NCBI RefSeq assembly: GCF_023822045.1
Contig: NZ_CP084712.1
Location: forward strand, 3,162,001-3,226,000
Direction of reading: 5' to 3'
Origin: Sphingopyxis sp. USTB-05
Lineage (GTDB): Bacteria > Pseudomonadota > Alphaproteobacteria > Sphingomonadales > Sphingomonadaceae
DNA length: 64,000 nt
The position numbers and the translations under genes are program-made. This document shows positions 50,860-57,923 of this stretch, piece after piece. Numbering within the stretch: position 1 is the first letter of the stretch; each line of letters opens with the position of its first letter. The notes under the pieces were generated by a model. The model saw nothing but the letters and a program-made list of their open reading frames with translations. It made no database searches and was not told the origin of the DNA.

Positions 50860-51532
50860 TCGCCTTCTTTCGCCGCGATCAGTGATTAACTGGACAAGTA
50901 TAAATTTCCCGAGATCTGATGACACGGAGGAGGCGATTTGGAAAATTGCCAATCTTCTAAATTTGCCATCATTGAACTCAATCTATGCGCGATGCTCGCG
51001 CCTAGCATATCGCCAATCCACGATCGAAGAAGAAATGGAGAAAATAAGAAGAAGTAAATCTTCATACATACAGACAATGGGGTCAGAAATACTTCCTGCA
51101 TTCCAAGAATTTTTGTCCACAAGACAAATTGATGCGATCCCGGACCTCCACGAATTTACAGACTATATACACATATATATTGGGGACGATATCCCTGACT
51201 TTCCGATAAGAATAAGGCCTTCATTCATCGCGATAGAAGATGGAAAACTTACCCCATATTTCCTCATAGGTTGGTCAGATCTTTCTCTTAGCCCTTACCA
51301 AAAACAACTTCTCTCGACCGTCATTTGCAATTCCATTTTAACTCATCAAGATTTCATTGGCTCCGATGCAATGATTGTCGTTATGCCGCGTATGGAATAT
51401 TCGAATGACAGAGATGTTCGATGGTGGAAAGCTCGCTCCTACGCGTCGCTAACCGATGACCAATTCGCAGATCAGGCGTCTCGATTTCAGCGAGGCTTAG
51501 TCAATACGATACATAGATTGAGGAGATCTTAG
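50834..51532 (+). CDS. Unrecognised protein in the BrnT/Panacea operon, 232 residues
   Basis: No family recognised. The N-terminal half is charged and helical (a stretch near STIEEEMEKIRRSKSSYIQT could be a coiled coil). The C-terminal half is richer in strands, with YFLIGWSDLSLSPYQKQLL, DAMIVVMPRMEYSNDRDVRWWKARSYASLTDDQFADQASRFQRGL. There is no signal peptide or membrane helix. The ATG lies 26 bp inside the upstream gene, implying coupled expression. It is the most AT-rich part of the block: 45 of 120 bases are G or C in 51061-51180. It could be a third toxin-antitoxin component, a sensor or an effector. Confidence 0.7.
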   Translation: MDIIQQKIDRLLSPRSVINWTSINFPRSDDTEEAIWKIANLLNLPSLNSIYARCSRLAYRQSTIEEEMEKIRRSKSSYIQTMGSEILPAFQEFLSTRQIDAIPDLHEFTDYIHIYIGDDIPDFPIRIRPSFIAIEDGKLTPYFLIGWSDLSLSPYQKQLLSTVICNSILTHQDFIGSDAMIVVMPRMEYSNDRDVRWWKARSYASLTDDQFADQASRFQRGLVNTIHRLRRS

Positions 51533-51581
51533 TGGAATTACGGTGACAGCTTACTGAACCCCAAATTGCCCTGAGCAGCAT

Positions 51582-51609
51582 GGATCCCGGATCAAGTCCG
51601 GCATGACGA
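51582..51609. repeat. Single arm of the family-C repeat at the 3' edge of the AT-rich block
   Basis: GGATCCCGGATCAAGTCCGG then CATGACGA, one arm of the element seen complete at 33202 and 57784. It sits 50 bp past the last gene of the insert, where composition returns to GC-rich. Confidence 0.75.
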
Positions 51610-51714
51610 TGAGGGAAGGACTAACCTCTTACGTCTGCACCCCAAATCCTATTTCGCACACCCCACCCAAAAAACCCCTGTCCTACATTCTCCCGCCATG
51701 CTCCAAACTGGCAG

Positions 51715-52452
51715 ATGAGCCACATCGCCCCCATCCCCTCGCCCGGCGCCATCCCCGCCCAGACCCCCACCCCTACCCCCACGGCCGCCGCCCCCGCGCT
51801 CGACGCGCACGGCCACGACCCCGCCGTTTACGACTGGATCCCGGTGCTGAAAAAGCGCCGCCACGATGGCTGGTCGCCCGACAAGCAGCGCGCCTTTATC
51901 GAGGCGCTGGCCGACTGCGGCTCGGTCGCCTGTGCCGCGCGCGCCGTCAATATGTCCGAATCCTCCGCCTATCGCCTGCGCCGCGCGCCGGGGGCGGAGG
52001 CGTTCGATCGCGCTTGGGGCGCGGCGATCGATGCGGCGTCAAAGAAATTGCTCGACGCCGCCTTTGAACGCGCGCTGGTCGGCACCGACGAGCCGGTGTT
52101 CAACCGCGAAGGCAACCGCGTCGGCCGCCGACTGCGCCAGAGCGACCGCTTGCTGATGTTCCTGCTGCGCGCCTATGGCCCCGATTGTTTCCGCAGCAAC
52201 GCCGCCGGCCAAGCCGCCCCCACCGCGCCCCCGGTCGCCGAAGCGCTGGTCCATCTTCACCCCGAACCGCCCGCCGCGCCTGCCGCCCTGATGGCGCCCG
52301 AGGATCTCGCCGTGGCGCTGGAGGTGGCCGATCTGGGGGAGGGCGAGTTGCCGCACTGGTATCGCGACGGCCCGGCCGAAGCGGTCCCGGTGTCGCGAGC
52401 GATGCCGGCACCCGATACCCACACCCTTGACGATGAGGCTGAACTTTACTGA
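51715..52452 (+). CDS. Helix-turn-helix protein resembling a phage terminase small subunit N-domain
   Basis: 245 residues. After a Pro/Thr/Ala-rich leader (about 1-30), residues 50-100 hold WSPDKQRAFIEALADCGSVACAARAVNMSESSAYRLRRAPGAEAF, a helix-turn-helix with the layout of terminase small subunits and Mu-type regulators. A helical region (WGAAIDAASKKLLDAAFERAL) and RQSDRLLMFLLRAYGPDCFR follow, then a Pro/Ala-rich tail. Such proteins occur as stand-alone genes in sphingomonads. No other phage gene is nearby. DNA binding is likely; the role is unknown. Confidence 0.7.
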   Translation: MSHIAPIPSPGAIPAQTPTPTPTAAAPALDAHGHDPAVYDWIPVLKKRRHDGWSPDKQRAFIEALADCGSVACAARAVNMSESSAYRLRRAPGAEAFDRAWGAAIDAASKKLLDAAFERALVGTDEPVFNREGNRVGRRLRQSDRLLMFLLRAYGPDCFRSNAAGQAAPTAPPVAEALVHLHPEPPAAPAALMAPEDLAVALEVADLGEGELPHWYRDGPAEAVPVSRAMPAPDTHTLDDEAELY

Positions 52453-52483
52453 ACTTTGGCGCCGCCGGAACGACCCCGCCCCC

Positions 52484-52981
52484 TCAATGCACCGTAACCG
52501 CCTCCAACCGGCCGCCCGCCCGCGCCACCGCGAACATCACACCGTCGCGCACCACCTCGGGCGGGCCTTCCAGCATATAGAGCTTCACCAGCTCGCGCGT
52601 GACCTCGCTGTCGTCGTCGACGACCAGCCGCAGCGACTCCAGCCCCAGATTGCCGCGCGCCACCACCACATCGCGGACCAGCGCGAGCGGCCACTGGGCG
52701 CTGCCGCCGCGATAGAGCGTCACCCCGTCATGGCGCAGATAATCGCCGCGCCGCCGCCACATGCCGATGATATAGGCCCACACCGCCAGCACCGCCGCGA
52801 TGGCAAGCAGCAGCAGCGGCTGCCCGAATATCATGGCCCGCAGCGCATCGATCGGATCGCCGGCCCAATCGAGCCGCACCGCGAGCACGCCGAGCAGCAC
52901 CGCGCAGGCAAACTGCCATCCCACCAGCGGCGCCGCGCGCAGCCGGGCCACCACCACCATCTTCCGGTCCATATCAGTCAT
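52484..52981 (-). CDS. Membrane protein with two helices and a PH-like C-terminal domain
   Basis: 165 residues from the ATG at 52981 (MTDMDRKMVVVARLRAAPLV); ATGs at 52999 and 53056 are possible but lack a clear ribosome-binding site. Two hydrophobic helices (about 20-38 and 53-75) are followed by GDYLRHDGVTLYRGGSAQWPLALVRDVVVARGNLGLESLRLVVDDD, a beta-rich stretch resembling bacterial PH-like domains. Function unknown. It diverges from the small frameshifted membrane ORF at 53099. Confidence 0.6.
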   Translation of the reverse strand: MTDMDRKMVVVARLRAAPLVGWQFACAVLLGVLAVRLDWAGDPIDALRAMIFGQPLLLLAIAAVLAVWAYIIGMWRRRGDYLRHDGVTLYRGGSAQWPLALVRDVVVARGNLGLESLRLVVDDDSEVTRELVKLYMLEGPPEVVRDGVMFAVARAGGRLEAVTVH

Positions 52982-53098
52982 CGCCGCCCAGATAGGCATC
53001 GCGGCCGCGCCGCGCCAGTCCGTGGTTTCGGCGGGCGCAACCTTCCCGTCCGGCATCCGTACTGACCAGGGGCAAGTCCGCCCCTCCCCGGAGCCGAT

Positions 53099-53263
53099 GA
53101 CATCGAACCCAGAACCCTGGTCGCCTACGCCCTGCTCGCCCTGCTCCTCGCGGCGCTGGTCGCCGGCATATTCTATCTGCGCCACAATAGGTACGACCGA
53201 AAAATCGAGCGCCAGCGCGAGCGCGAACGCCGCCAACGCGAGGAGCGCAACGATAGCACCTGA
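53099..53263 (+). pseudogene. Small single-helix membrane protein reading frame without an in-frame start
   Basis: The frame encodes one membrane helix (LVAYALLALLLAALVAGIFYL) and a strongly basic tail full of Arg and Glu (RQRERERRQREER), ending with TGA at 53261. No ATG, GTG or TTG precedes the helix in frame. An ATG at 53097 with GGAG just before it is off by one base: a single missing base after it would restore a protein beginning M-D-I-E-P. It is either a frameshifted gene, a sequencing error or non-canonical initiation. It diverges from the PH-like gene. Confidence 0.45.
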
Positions 53264-53409
53264 CGCGCGGCGTCATGCGTGCAAGTCGCCGCGTGCCGCG
53301 CCCATCATGGTGCGCCGGCGTGAAATGGGACCGAGCGCCCCTTTCCTACATCGCCGCCGCTTGACACGCCACAGCGCCGCGCGCACCCAGAACCGAGGAG
53401 GGTCGCCAT

Positions 53410-54024
53410 ATGATGTCGCGTCATCGCACCGTCGCCGCGGCGCTCGCCGCGCTCGCTTTCGCCGGGCTCGCGTCGCCCGCCGCATCGACGTCGCTGGCCG
53501 CCATTCCTCCCCACAAGCCTGCACGCACATGCGGCATCGTCGCGGGCCTGTTCGACCGGCTCGCGGCCGCCGATCGCGGTGAATTCACCAGGCTGCTATC
53601 CGGCATGCAGGTGACGACCGATGCGCTGGGCCGGGTGCAGCCGAACGAATGGGATGCGCTGCTCGCGGGGCTGCGCACCCATAATGGCAAGCCCGACAAG
53701 GCGCCGATGCGCTTGATCGCGCTCCGCCGGATCGACGATCGCAACGAGGAAACCGTCGCCCTTTATGTCGCGCGGGTCGAACGCGAACGCTGGGAGCTAG
53801 AACGTTATGCCGGTACCGACGGCATGCTGATGCCGGTCTATAACCCCGACCCGCATTATGAAACGGCCCACCACACATGGCTGGTCGGTTTTCGCGGCAA
53901 CAATGTCGTCAGCCTGCGCGAGGCTGACGAGCTTTATGTGCTGGGCTTCGACAAGGCGACCGACTGCCGCGGCGCCATCGATCCCGACGCACCCGGGGCG
54001 ATTGCCGCTCCCGGAAAGGATTAA
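53410..54024 (+). CDS. Exported protein of unknown function
   Basis: 204 residues starting MMSRHRTVAAALAALAFAGLASPAAS, a clear signal peptide, with GAGGAGG eight bases before the ATG. The mature part has CGIVAGLFDRLAAADRGEFTRLLSG, MRLIALRRIDDRNEETVALYVARVERERWELERY and a region with two His residues (YETAHHTWLVGF). There are two cysteines (about 41 and 190), which could pair. No family recognised; a nuclear-transport-factor-2-like fold is conceivable from length and pattern only. Confidence 0.75.
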   Translation: MMSRHRTVAAALAALAFAGLASPAASTSLAAIPPHKPARTCGIVAGLFDRLAAADRGEFTRLLSGMQVTTDALGRVQPNEWDALLAGLRTHNGKPDKAPMRLIALRRIDDRNEETVALYVARVERERWELERYAGTDGMLMPVYNPDPHYETAHHTWLVGFRGNNVVSLREADELYVLGFDKATDCRGAIDPDAPGAIAAPGKD

Positions 54025-54100
54025 CCGGGCCCCGGGCGCGGCAAGCCGGTGCCGCGCTCGCCCGATCGCTGCTATACTGGCCCGCGAAAGGAGAAAGCCA

Positions 54101-54268
54101 ATGCAGGCCGTAACCGAAGGCGACCGCCGCAAGGAGGTTCGCGTCCTCCTTGAACAAATTCAGGCGCATCCCGAGCGCGACTGGACCGCAGCGCGCCAGC
54201 GCCTTGCCACGCTCAACAAATTGATCGCCGGGCCGCCCGGAAAACCGTCGCGCCAACAGCCGCATTAA
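54101..54268 (+). CDS. Small basic protein, 55 residues, unknown function
   Basis: It begins MQAVTEGDRRKEVRVLLEQI and continues with a helical, Arg/Gln-rich body (AARQRLATLNKLI) and a Pro/Gly/Lys tail. A strong Shine-Dalgarno (AAAGGAG) lies eight bases before the ATG. Two amphipathic helices are likely, with no hydrophobic segment, so it is cytosolic. It stands alone between two exported proteins. Confidence 0.6.
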   Translation: MQAVTEGDRRKEVRVLLEQIQAHPERDWTAARQRLATLNKLIAGPPGKPSRQQPH

Positions 54269-54432
54269 CCGCTCGCCGCGCGCCCGCGACGGTCCGTCGC
54301 AACCCGCCCGCCGCGATGCAACAATCGGACATTGCACAGGTTTCTTGCGTCGAAGGCATCGGCGCCGCCCCTACCCCCCCCCCGCGGGGCGGACGCCGAT
54401 GCCGGACCACCGGTCCCAAGACGGAGACAGAC

Positions 54433-54900
54433 ATGCGCAAGGCATTCGCCCTTCTGACGGTCGCACCCGCTCTCATCGCTTTCCCCGCGTTCGCCCAGCT
54501 CGCGCCCGACGGCAGCGCCAACGTTAATCTGGTCGGCAAGGTCGGGTTGAAAGGCGGCGCGGTTCAGGACCCGGTCGATGGCGTAACCAATCCCGTCGGC
54601 AATACCGTCGGCAAAGTCGATGGCGCGGTGGGTAAGGCGGTCGACGCCGCGAACCTCACCCTTGCGACGCGCGAACAGGTGCGCGCGGGCGCCGAGCTTT
54701 ACGACACCGGCGGCAACAGCCTTGGCACGGTACAGAGCGTCGAGGGCGACACCGCGGTCGTGGTGCGCGCCGGCAAGCTCTATAATGTGCCGATCGCCCA
54801 GATTTATCATGGCGCGGTGGGCGCGACCCATGGCCTCGTCACCAAATTGTCCACCGCCGAAATTCAGGCGCGCACCACAGCAGCGATCGAATCGCGCTGA
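54433..54900 (+). CDS. Exported PRC-barrel-like small protein
   Basis: 155 residues with signal peptide MRKAFALLTVAPALIAFPAFAQ. A low-complexity Gly/Val/Asp segment follows (GGAVQDPVDGVTNPVGNTVGKVDGAVGKAVDAANL), then AGAELYDTGGNSLGTVQSVEGDTAVVVRAGKLYNVPIAQIYHGA, a beta-barrel pattern like PRC-barrel proteins. The low-complexity segment has an internal repeat of V-x-x-P/T-V/x-G. Located in the periplasm; function unknown. Two terminator hairpins follow. Confidence 0.72.
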   Translation: MRKAFALLTVAPALIAFPAFAQLAPDGSANVNLVGKVGLKGGAVQDPVDGVTNPVGNTVGKVDGAVGKAVDAANLTLATREQVRAGAELYDTGGNSLGTVQSVEGDTAVVVRAGKLYNVPIAQIYHGAVGATHGLVTKLSTAEIQARTTAAIESR

Positions 54901-54963
54901 TGGACGGAAAGGAATAGGAACAAGCCGCGGCGACCCCTTGCAAGAGGGACGTGGCCGCGCTGG

Positions 54964-54989
54964 GGGGAGCCGGGTGCACTCGGCTCCCC
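54964..54989 (+). terminator. Hairpin downstream of the PRC-barrel-like gene
   Basis: GGGGAGCCG and CGGCTCCCC pair around an 8-base loop. There is no T-run. It shares the GGGAGCCGG core with the terminator 43 bp on, so the two may be a duplication. Confidence 0.55.
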
Positions 54990-55031
54990 GCCTTGGGCCT
55001 CAAGACACCGCATCGCGAGCGCGATCGGGGA

Positions 55032-55063
55032 GGGAGCCGGGATGCCGGCTCCCTTTCGTTTTT
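55032..55063 (+). terminator. Rho-independent terminator
   Basis: GGGAGCCGG and CCGGCTCCC around loop GATG, followed by TTTCGTTTTT. Ends the unit of the PRC-barrel-like gene. Confidence 0.8.
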
Positions 55064-55076
55064 CGGGGACGGCGCC

Positions 55077-55108
55077 GCGCATATGAAAATGGGCGCATAT
55101 GAAAATGG
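55077..55108. repeat. Exact tandem duplication of a 16-bp unit
   Basis: GCGCATATGAAAATGG occurs twice head to tail. Read on the minus strand it supplies two successive CATTTTCAT tracts right after the terminator stem of the DUF2171 gene. Confidence 0.9.
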
Positions 55109-55134
55109 CCCGCCCCAGGGGAAGGGGACGGGCC
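55108..55134 (-). terminator. Terminator of the DUF2171 gene
   Basis: On the minus strand GGCCCGTCCCC and GGGGCGGGCC form a stem with one bulge, followed by ATTTTCAT. It lies 56 bp after the DUF2171 stop. Confidence 0.65.
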
Positions 55135-55189
55135 AGTTTCGGTGCCGGCGCGCCCGATTGCGGCGCCGGCCCTCTGTTGTTCGGGAAGG

Positions 55190-55429
55190 CTATTCGGCCT
55201 CTTCGAACAGGTCGACCGCGTTCGCGGCGTTTGCCGACAGGCGCACAGTGTCGCCCTCGACCGCCGCGACCAGTCCGGCGGGCAGATAATGATGCTTGCC
55301 GTCGCCGCTGTCAGCTTTGGTCAGCTTGATACGCTCGCCGTCGAGATGATCGACGGTACCGATGTGGACGCCGTCGGCGCCTACGACATTCAGGCCTTCC
55401 TTGATCGCGCTATGGTCATGCTCTGCCAT
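55190..55429 (-). CDS. DUF2171 (PRC-barrel-like) protein
   Basis: 79 residues starting MAEHDHSAIKEGLNVVGADG, with AAGGAG eight bases upstream. GVHIGTVDHLDGERIKLTKAD, HHYLPAGLVAAVEGDTVRLSANA is the usual DUF2171 pattern of short beta strands, with DGxxxGTVD like PRC-barrel domains. Small cytosolic proteins of this type are abundant in sphingomonads and often multicopy; function unknown. Confidence 0.85.
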   Translation of the reverse strand: MAEHDHSAIKEGLNVVGADGVHIGTVDHLDGERIKLTKADSGDGKHHYLPAGLVAAVEGDTVRLSANAANAVDLFEEAE

Positions 55430-55568
55430 GGTCAGTCTCCTTGTCGCTCCGGAGGGGGGAGCCGTGCCATCATACGCATGGAAATCGAGTCGGCTCCATA
55501 TACCAAGATAGGGTGACCCAAAGTCGCGCCCGCTTCCCAATCAGCGTCCGCATCGCTACCTTTCGGCC

Positions 55569-56309
55569 ATGCGCCCCCTCTCCCTGTTCGCCGCCGTCGC
55601 GCTTCTTGCCGCGCCGCTCCCCGCCCTCGCCTGTTCGGTCGCGCCGGGCTACAGCGTCCCGACCAACCTCGAACTGGTCGAGGATGCCGATCTCATCCTG
55701 CTCGGCACCGTCACCGACGGCGATTTCGCGCCCGACAGCACCGAAGAACAAATGATCGAGGTCGAACCCGTCGCTGCGCTCAAGGGCGCCATGCCAAGCG
55801 CGCCGATCGCCCTTCCCGCGATGATCGCCACCGACGCGGACGTCCAGCTCAGCAATCCCTACGACCTCAGGGACGCGCATCCGCAAAGCCTGGCCGGCGC
55901 CTGCGTCCGTTATGTCTTCCCGCGCGGATCGCGCATACTCTTCTTTCTCGATCGGCAGGACGGCATGTGGCATCCCGCCGGCGGCGCATTCAGCCGTTGG
56001 GCCGAAGATGTGCTGACCGACGACGCACCGTGGCTGCAGGCGGTTCGCTTCTATATCGAAGTGGCACGGCTGCCCGAAGAAGACCGCGTCGCCGCGCTGG
56101 CGGCACGGCGCGACGAACTCGGCGCGCTTGCCGACGATCCGGTCGCGCAGCTGATCGCCGCCGACATCGACCGCCAACTCGCCGGGCCGAACGCGCCGCT
56201 GAAGGGCTCGATCGAACTCCTTCCAGCAGACGACGGCACGATCGAGGAAGCAGCAGACGCAGCCGAGGCGGCGGCCGAAGAGGTCGGAGACGCCATCCCG
56301 AACGATTAA
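55569..56309 (+). CDS. Exported protein of unknown function
   Basis: 246 residues with signal peptide MRPLSLFAAVALLAAPLPALA directly followed by Cys (ALACSV), so either a lipoprotein-like start or a normal cleavage before Cys. The mature domain begins with LELVEDADLILLGTVTDGDF and VEPVAALKG, resembling the strand pattern of exported OB/TIMP-like proteins. A second Cys in LAGACVRYVFPRG may pair with the first. The C-terminus is acidic, Ala/Glu rich (EEAADAAEAAAEEVGD). No known family assigned. Confidence 0.72.
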   Translation: MRPLSLFAAVALLAAPLPALACSVAPGYSVPTNLELVEDADLILLGTVTDGDFAPDSTEEQMIEVEPVAALKGAMPSAPIALPAMIATDADVQLSNPYDLRDAHPQSLAGACVRYVFPRGSRILFFLDRQDGMWHPAGGAFSRWAEDVLTDDAPWLQAVRFYIEVARLPEEDRVAALAARRDELGALADDPVAQLIAADIDRQLAGPNAPLKGSIELLPADDGTIEEAADAAEAAAEEVGDAIPND

Positions 56310-56408
56310 CATCAGGGGCGCCGCCTTGCCTCCCAAGGCCGCGCCAGCCCCTCATCGATCAGCACCGAGCGGACGCTCGTCCGGTCGCGCGCGACGATGC
56401 GCCGACAA

Positions 56409-56720
56409 TCAGGGCGCGCCACGCGGCTCGTCATCGTCGATCCCGCCGGGACCAAGCTCATCATCTTCGTCGTCGTCGCTGCGCTCGCCGCGATAGGCAT
56501 CCATATCGATCACGCCCGACCGCTCCATCTGCCGCATATGGTCGACCAGGTCCTGCGCGTCGTCGCTCTCGTCGCCGCTGCGTTTCTTCTCGCTATCCTG
56601 CAAGCGGGCTTCGCGCCGCGCCGCTTCCGCAACGCTCTGCGCCTGCGCTTCTTCGTCGTCCTGCTCGCGGTTGCGTGCCTCCGGGGCATCTGCCGCGGGT
56701 TTGTGGGGATCGTCAGCCAT
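56409..56720 (-). CDS. Highly charged small protein of unknown function
   Basis: 103 residues, mostly Asp, Glu, Arg, Ala and Gln (for example REQDDEEAQAQSVAEAARRE and GERSDDDEDDELGPGGID), almost certainly disordered with one helical stretch (about 54-75, DDAQDLVDHMRQMERSG). No hydrophobic core or signal. It follows the DsbA-like gene by 55 bp on the same strand. The bias could also reflect high-GC non-coding sequence, but the ATG with upstream GGAG-like sequence supports a gene. Confidence 0.55.
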   Translation of the reverse strand: MADDPHKPAADAPEARNREQDDEEAQAQSVAEAARREARLQDSEKKRSGDESDDAQDLVDHMRQMERSGVIDMDAYRGERSDDDEDDELGPGGIDDDEPRGAP

Positions 56721-56775
56721 GACCTGCTCCTTGACGGGGGAGGCCTGAAAACGCGCCGCCGCGCCGCGGGGTTCC

Positions 56776-57468
56776 TCAGGCGGCGGCCGCCAATATCTTC
56801 GTCTCGATCACGCGGATAAAAACATCGGGGTCTTGGGCGCCGGGAATCAGCATTCGCCCGCCCAGAATGAAGGCCGGCACGCCGGTGATATTCTGGTCGG
56901 CCCAATAGGCTTCCTCGGTGCGCACCATCTCGCCGAACTCGCCCGATGCAAGGATCGCGGCCGCACGCGCGGGGTCCAGCCCCACCGACGCCGCGACATC
57001 GGCCAGCACCGCATGGTCGCTAACGTCGCGATTGTCCGTGAAGTGCGCGGCGAATAACGCTAGCTTCAATGCGGTTTGCACGCCCGTCGCACCATCCTGT
57101 TCAGGCTCCTCGAGTGCCCCCGCCCAAGTCAGCAGACGATGCGCGTCGAAACTATTGCGCATCCGAAAACCCGGCCCGCGATTGAAAGTGAAGCCCAAGT
57201 CGGCGGCAACCCCGGCCATCTTGCCGCTGTTCGCGCGGCTCTGCTCGGCGCTGATGCCATATTTGCGCATGACATGCGCGGAGGCATCCTCGCCTTCGGG
57301 CGGCATGTCCGGGTTCAGCTCGAACGGATGCCACTGAACTCGAAAATCGAGCCGCCCCGCAAAATGATCCATCACATTCCGGAATTTCAGCCAGCCGATG
57401 ATGCACCAAGGGCACATCACGTCGGACACGATGTCGACACTGAGGCGCGGCACGCGCGGTTCGGTCAA
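56776..57468 (-). CDS. DsbA-family oxidoreductase, FrnE-like
   Basis: 230 residues. I choose a TTG start at 57468 because AGGAG sits seven bases before it and the protein then begins at TEPRVPRLSVDIVSD. The thioredoxin-fold active site is VMCPWCIIGW (CPWC). FELNPDMPPEGED, FNSFDAHRLL-like MRNSFDAHRLLTWA, and NITGVPAFILGGRMLIPGAQ are FrnE signatures. No signal peptide is present, so it acts in the cytosol, where FrnE proteins are linked to oxidative-stress resistance and disulfide isomerisation. Confidence 0.93.
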   Translation of the reverse strand: MTEPRVPRLSVDIVSDVMCPWCIIGWLKFRNVMDHFAGRLDFRVQWHPFELNPDMPPEGEDASAHVMRKYGISAEQSRANSGKMAGVAADLGFTFNRGPGFRMRNSFDAHRLLTWAGALEEPEQDGATGVQTALKLALFAAHFTDNRDVSDHAVLADVAASVGLDPARAAAILASGEFGEMVRTEEAYWADQNITGVPAFILGGRMLIPGAQDPDVFIRVIETKILAAAA

Positions 57469-57500
57469 AACTCTTCTCCTGCCGGCGCGCGCCGCGGCGC

Positions 57501-57638
57501 TCAATCGGAACGGCGGTCCTTGCCCGTCCGCCGGTCGCCCTTGCGACGATCCGGTCCATTATAATTCGGGTCGTCGGTTGTTCGGCGATCTCCCGACCGC
57601 CGCTCTGGACTTGCCCTTTTATCGTCATCGCTTGCCAT
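57501..57638 (-). CDS. Small DRR-repeat protein, 45 residues
   Basis: It begins MASDDDKRASPERRSGDRRT and ends GDRRTGKDRRSD. The motif (G/K)-x-DRR or ERR recurs four to five times with alternating basic and acidic residues, joined by a short DDPNYNGPDRR linker. GGAGG lies seven bases before the ATG. It is followed after 32 bp by the DsbA-like gene and probably co-transcribed. The sequence must be disordered alone and could bind nucleic acid or phosphate groups. No family named. Confidence 0.65.
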   Translation of the reverse strand: MASDDDKRASPERRSGDRRTTDDPNYNGPDRRKGDRRTGKDRRSD

Positions 57639-57783
57639 ACGCTTCCTCCCCACCACAAAGGAAAACAGAAGCGACCCGGGGCGCAGTAACTCACAAATTG
57701 GTTAAAAACACAAGCAACGCCGGAAATCCGCCGATTGTGGCAGCCTGTGTTCATGGGTGGGGGCCGCCTCAGCCCCACTCCAC

Positions 57784-57881
57784 TTTCGTCATCCCGGGCT
57801 TGATCCGGGATCCCGCTTTTTCGAGGATCTGGGCCTCCACGCAAATAGCGGCCCCCCCCGGATCACGTCCGGGGTGACGAG
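57784..57881. repeat. Palindromic repeat, family C
   Basis: TTTCGTCATCCCGGGCTTGA at the left and CCGGATCACGTCCGGGGTGA at the right, each self-complementary and together nested. Related to 33202 and 51582. It lies upstream of the DRR protein gene and downstream of the DUF4345 gene. Confidence 0.85.
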
Positions 57882-57923
57882 GATGGATAAGATGACCCCC
57901 GCCCGAATGCAGCCGTTGCGGCT

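Noticed and set aside
51715..52452. Prophage remnant
   Set aside because: Only a terminase-like HTH is present. No portal, capsid, integrase or lysis gene, and no attachment site was seen.
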